Source: Inia geoffrensis
Lineage: Eukaryota > Chordata > Mammalia > Artiodactyla > Iniidae
Direction of reading: 5' to 3'
Assembly (NCBI GenBank): GCA_036417435.1
Contig: CM070899.1
Location: 3,291,001 to 3,355,000, forward strand
DNA length: 64,000 nt
The position numbers and the translations under genes were made by a program. The notes beneath the pieces were generated by a model. The model was given only the letters and a program-made list of their open reading frames with translations, was not told where the DNA came from and did no database searches. Positions 63,195-64,000 of this stretch are shown piece after piece. Every line of letters begins with the position of its first letter. Within the stretch, counting starts at the first letter, position 1.

Positions 63195-64000
63195 TCATTG
63201 TCTTAACTTTAGAAGTGGCTGATTAGAACACATATTTTTCTTTTAAAATCCCATAATAAGTAAAGATATTTTAAAATAAAATACCACTGAATCAGTGATA
63301 TTTTACTTTTTTTTTTTCAAAGTTTGTGTGTGTGTGTGGAGGGGGCGAGTTATTGTCAGCCATTGTCACATATTTCCTTTACTTAAAAGGAAATGCACTT
63401 TGAGCTGGTGGTGGCCTGTGGCCCCTTGATGTCCAGAATCAGTGACAGAGTCTCCAGCCTAGTTCTCATAGGCGTCTGCTAGCCTGTGTAACCTAAACCC
63501 ATGGGGAACTGGATTTTGGGTTTTCTCTTGTGAGTTCTCATTTGCTCTTGATACATATGTCCAAAACTATAGGCGATTATAATCCAGTGCTATCATTATT
63601 TGAGAATTGTTCCAGCTAAAATTGAGCCCGCTCTGGCCGTGGGGAGCACTTTCAAGTTGGCTCCTATGTTCCTTTGACATCACCCAGCATTTTCTTTTTT
63701 TTTTTAACGCTTCTTTACTTTTTGGTACTACAAGATTCTCTAAGCTCATCTTGTATTTTCCCTGCCCCTAGAATCTTCCATTTCTCAAAGGAGTTTTGGT
63801 CCCTTTTATCGGAGAAAGGTATTTAGAAAATCAGACCTTGGCACCAGGTATGCTCATTGCTCCTGGAATGTCAGCACGTCTGGGTCCTCTGAGCAGACAG
63901 AGCTAGTGTGTATGTGTACTAACCCATGTGTGCACCTCTCTCTCCCCCTCTTCATTCAAATAACCATGAGTGCATACTGATGTAAATAAATGGCCGAATG

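Larger units (their letters stand above)
60416..64000 (+). other. MOK: MOK intron 2 (runs off the window)
   Basis: Contains an L1 3' fragment (60462-60646) and SINEs at 60932, 61391 and 62907. In 61620-62890 and 63200-64000 I see neither MOK exon 3 nor another gene. Confidence 0.7.

Noticed and set aside
60416..64000. MOK exon 3 (expected to begin with a Ser-Ile-Glu-Gln-Val type reading)
   Set aside because: I looked for an acceptor followed by that reading and found none; it probably lies right of the window.

Overview
The window is mammalian nuclear DNA and almost certainly cetacean. More than thirty interspersed copies belong to the tRNA-derived CHR SINE family of whales, hippos and ruminants. 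Many have the ~205 bp form with an internal 'gcccgtgagccatggccgctga' type block that I associate with cetacean CHR-2. The L1 3' ends are of cetartiodactyl type. Species assignment is inference from these repeats; no database was searched.

Three protein-coding genes can be read exon by exon. They match the human 14q32.31 neighbourhood (CINP, ZNF839, MOK) in inverted orientation. (1) CINP, + strand, about 1.4-8.8 kb: the last three coding exons, stop codon and poly(A) signal; its 5' exons lie left of the window. (2) ZNF839, - strand, 29.07 down to 12.9 kb: complete, with eight coding exons that splice in phase into about 917 codons, and a CpG-island promoter at 28.5-29.4 kb. (3) MOK, + strand, from 44.7 kb past the right edge: CpG-island promoter, a tiny first coding exon and the second exon with the kinase glycine loop and ATP-binding lysine. 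CINP and ZNF839 converge tail to tail; ZNF839 and MOK diverge, about 15.6 kb apart.

Between ZNF839 and MOK lie an intact tRNA-Ile(AAT) gene (34.2 kb, - strand), a retroposed U6 snRNA pseudogene with a 12 bp target-site duplication (33.7 kb), several solo LTRs and many SINEs. A 5'-truncated, broken L1 with its own SINE insertion fills 46.1-50.4 kb inside MOK intron 1.

Four solo LTRs of one ERV1-type family lie at 5.8, 9.7, 11.6 and 39.1 kb. Three have clear 4 bp target-site duplications. Two of the four lie between the convergent CINP and ZNF839 ends. The MOK promoter carries two X-box-like (RFX) motifs, a perfect NRF1 motif, a near-match NRF1 motif and a YY1-type motif, which suits a ciliary kinase. 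Three SINEs inserted one after another at the same site at 57 kb.

No new enzymatic or defence system is evident. The unusual material is regulatory and retroposon architecture. Most long open frames outside the listed exons are SINE, L1 or GC-rich shadow frames.
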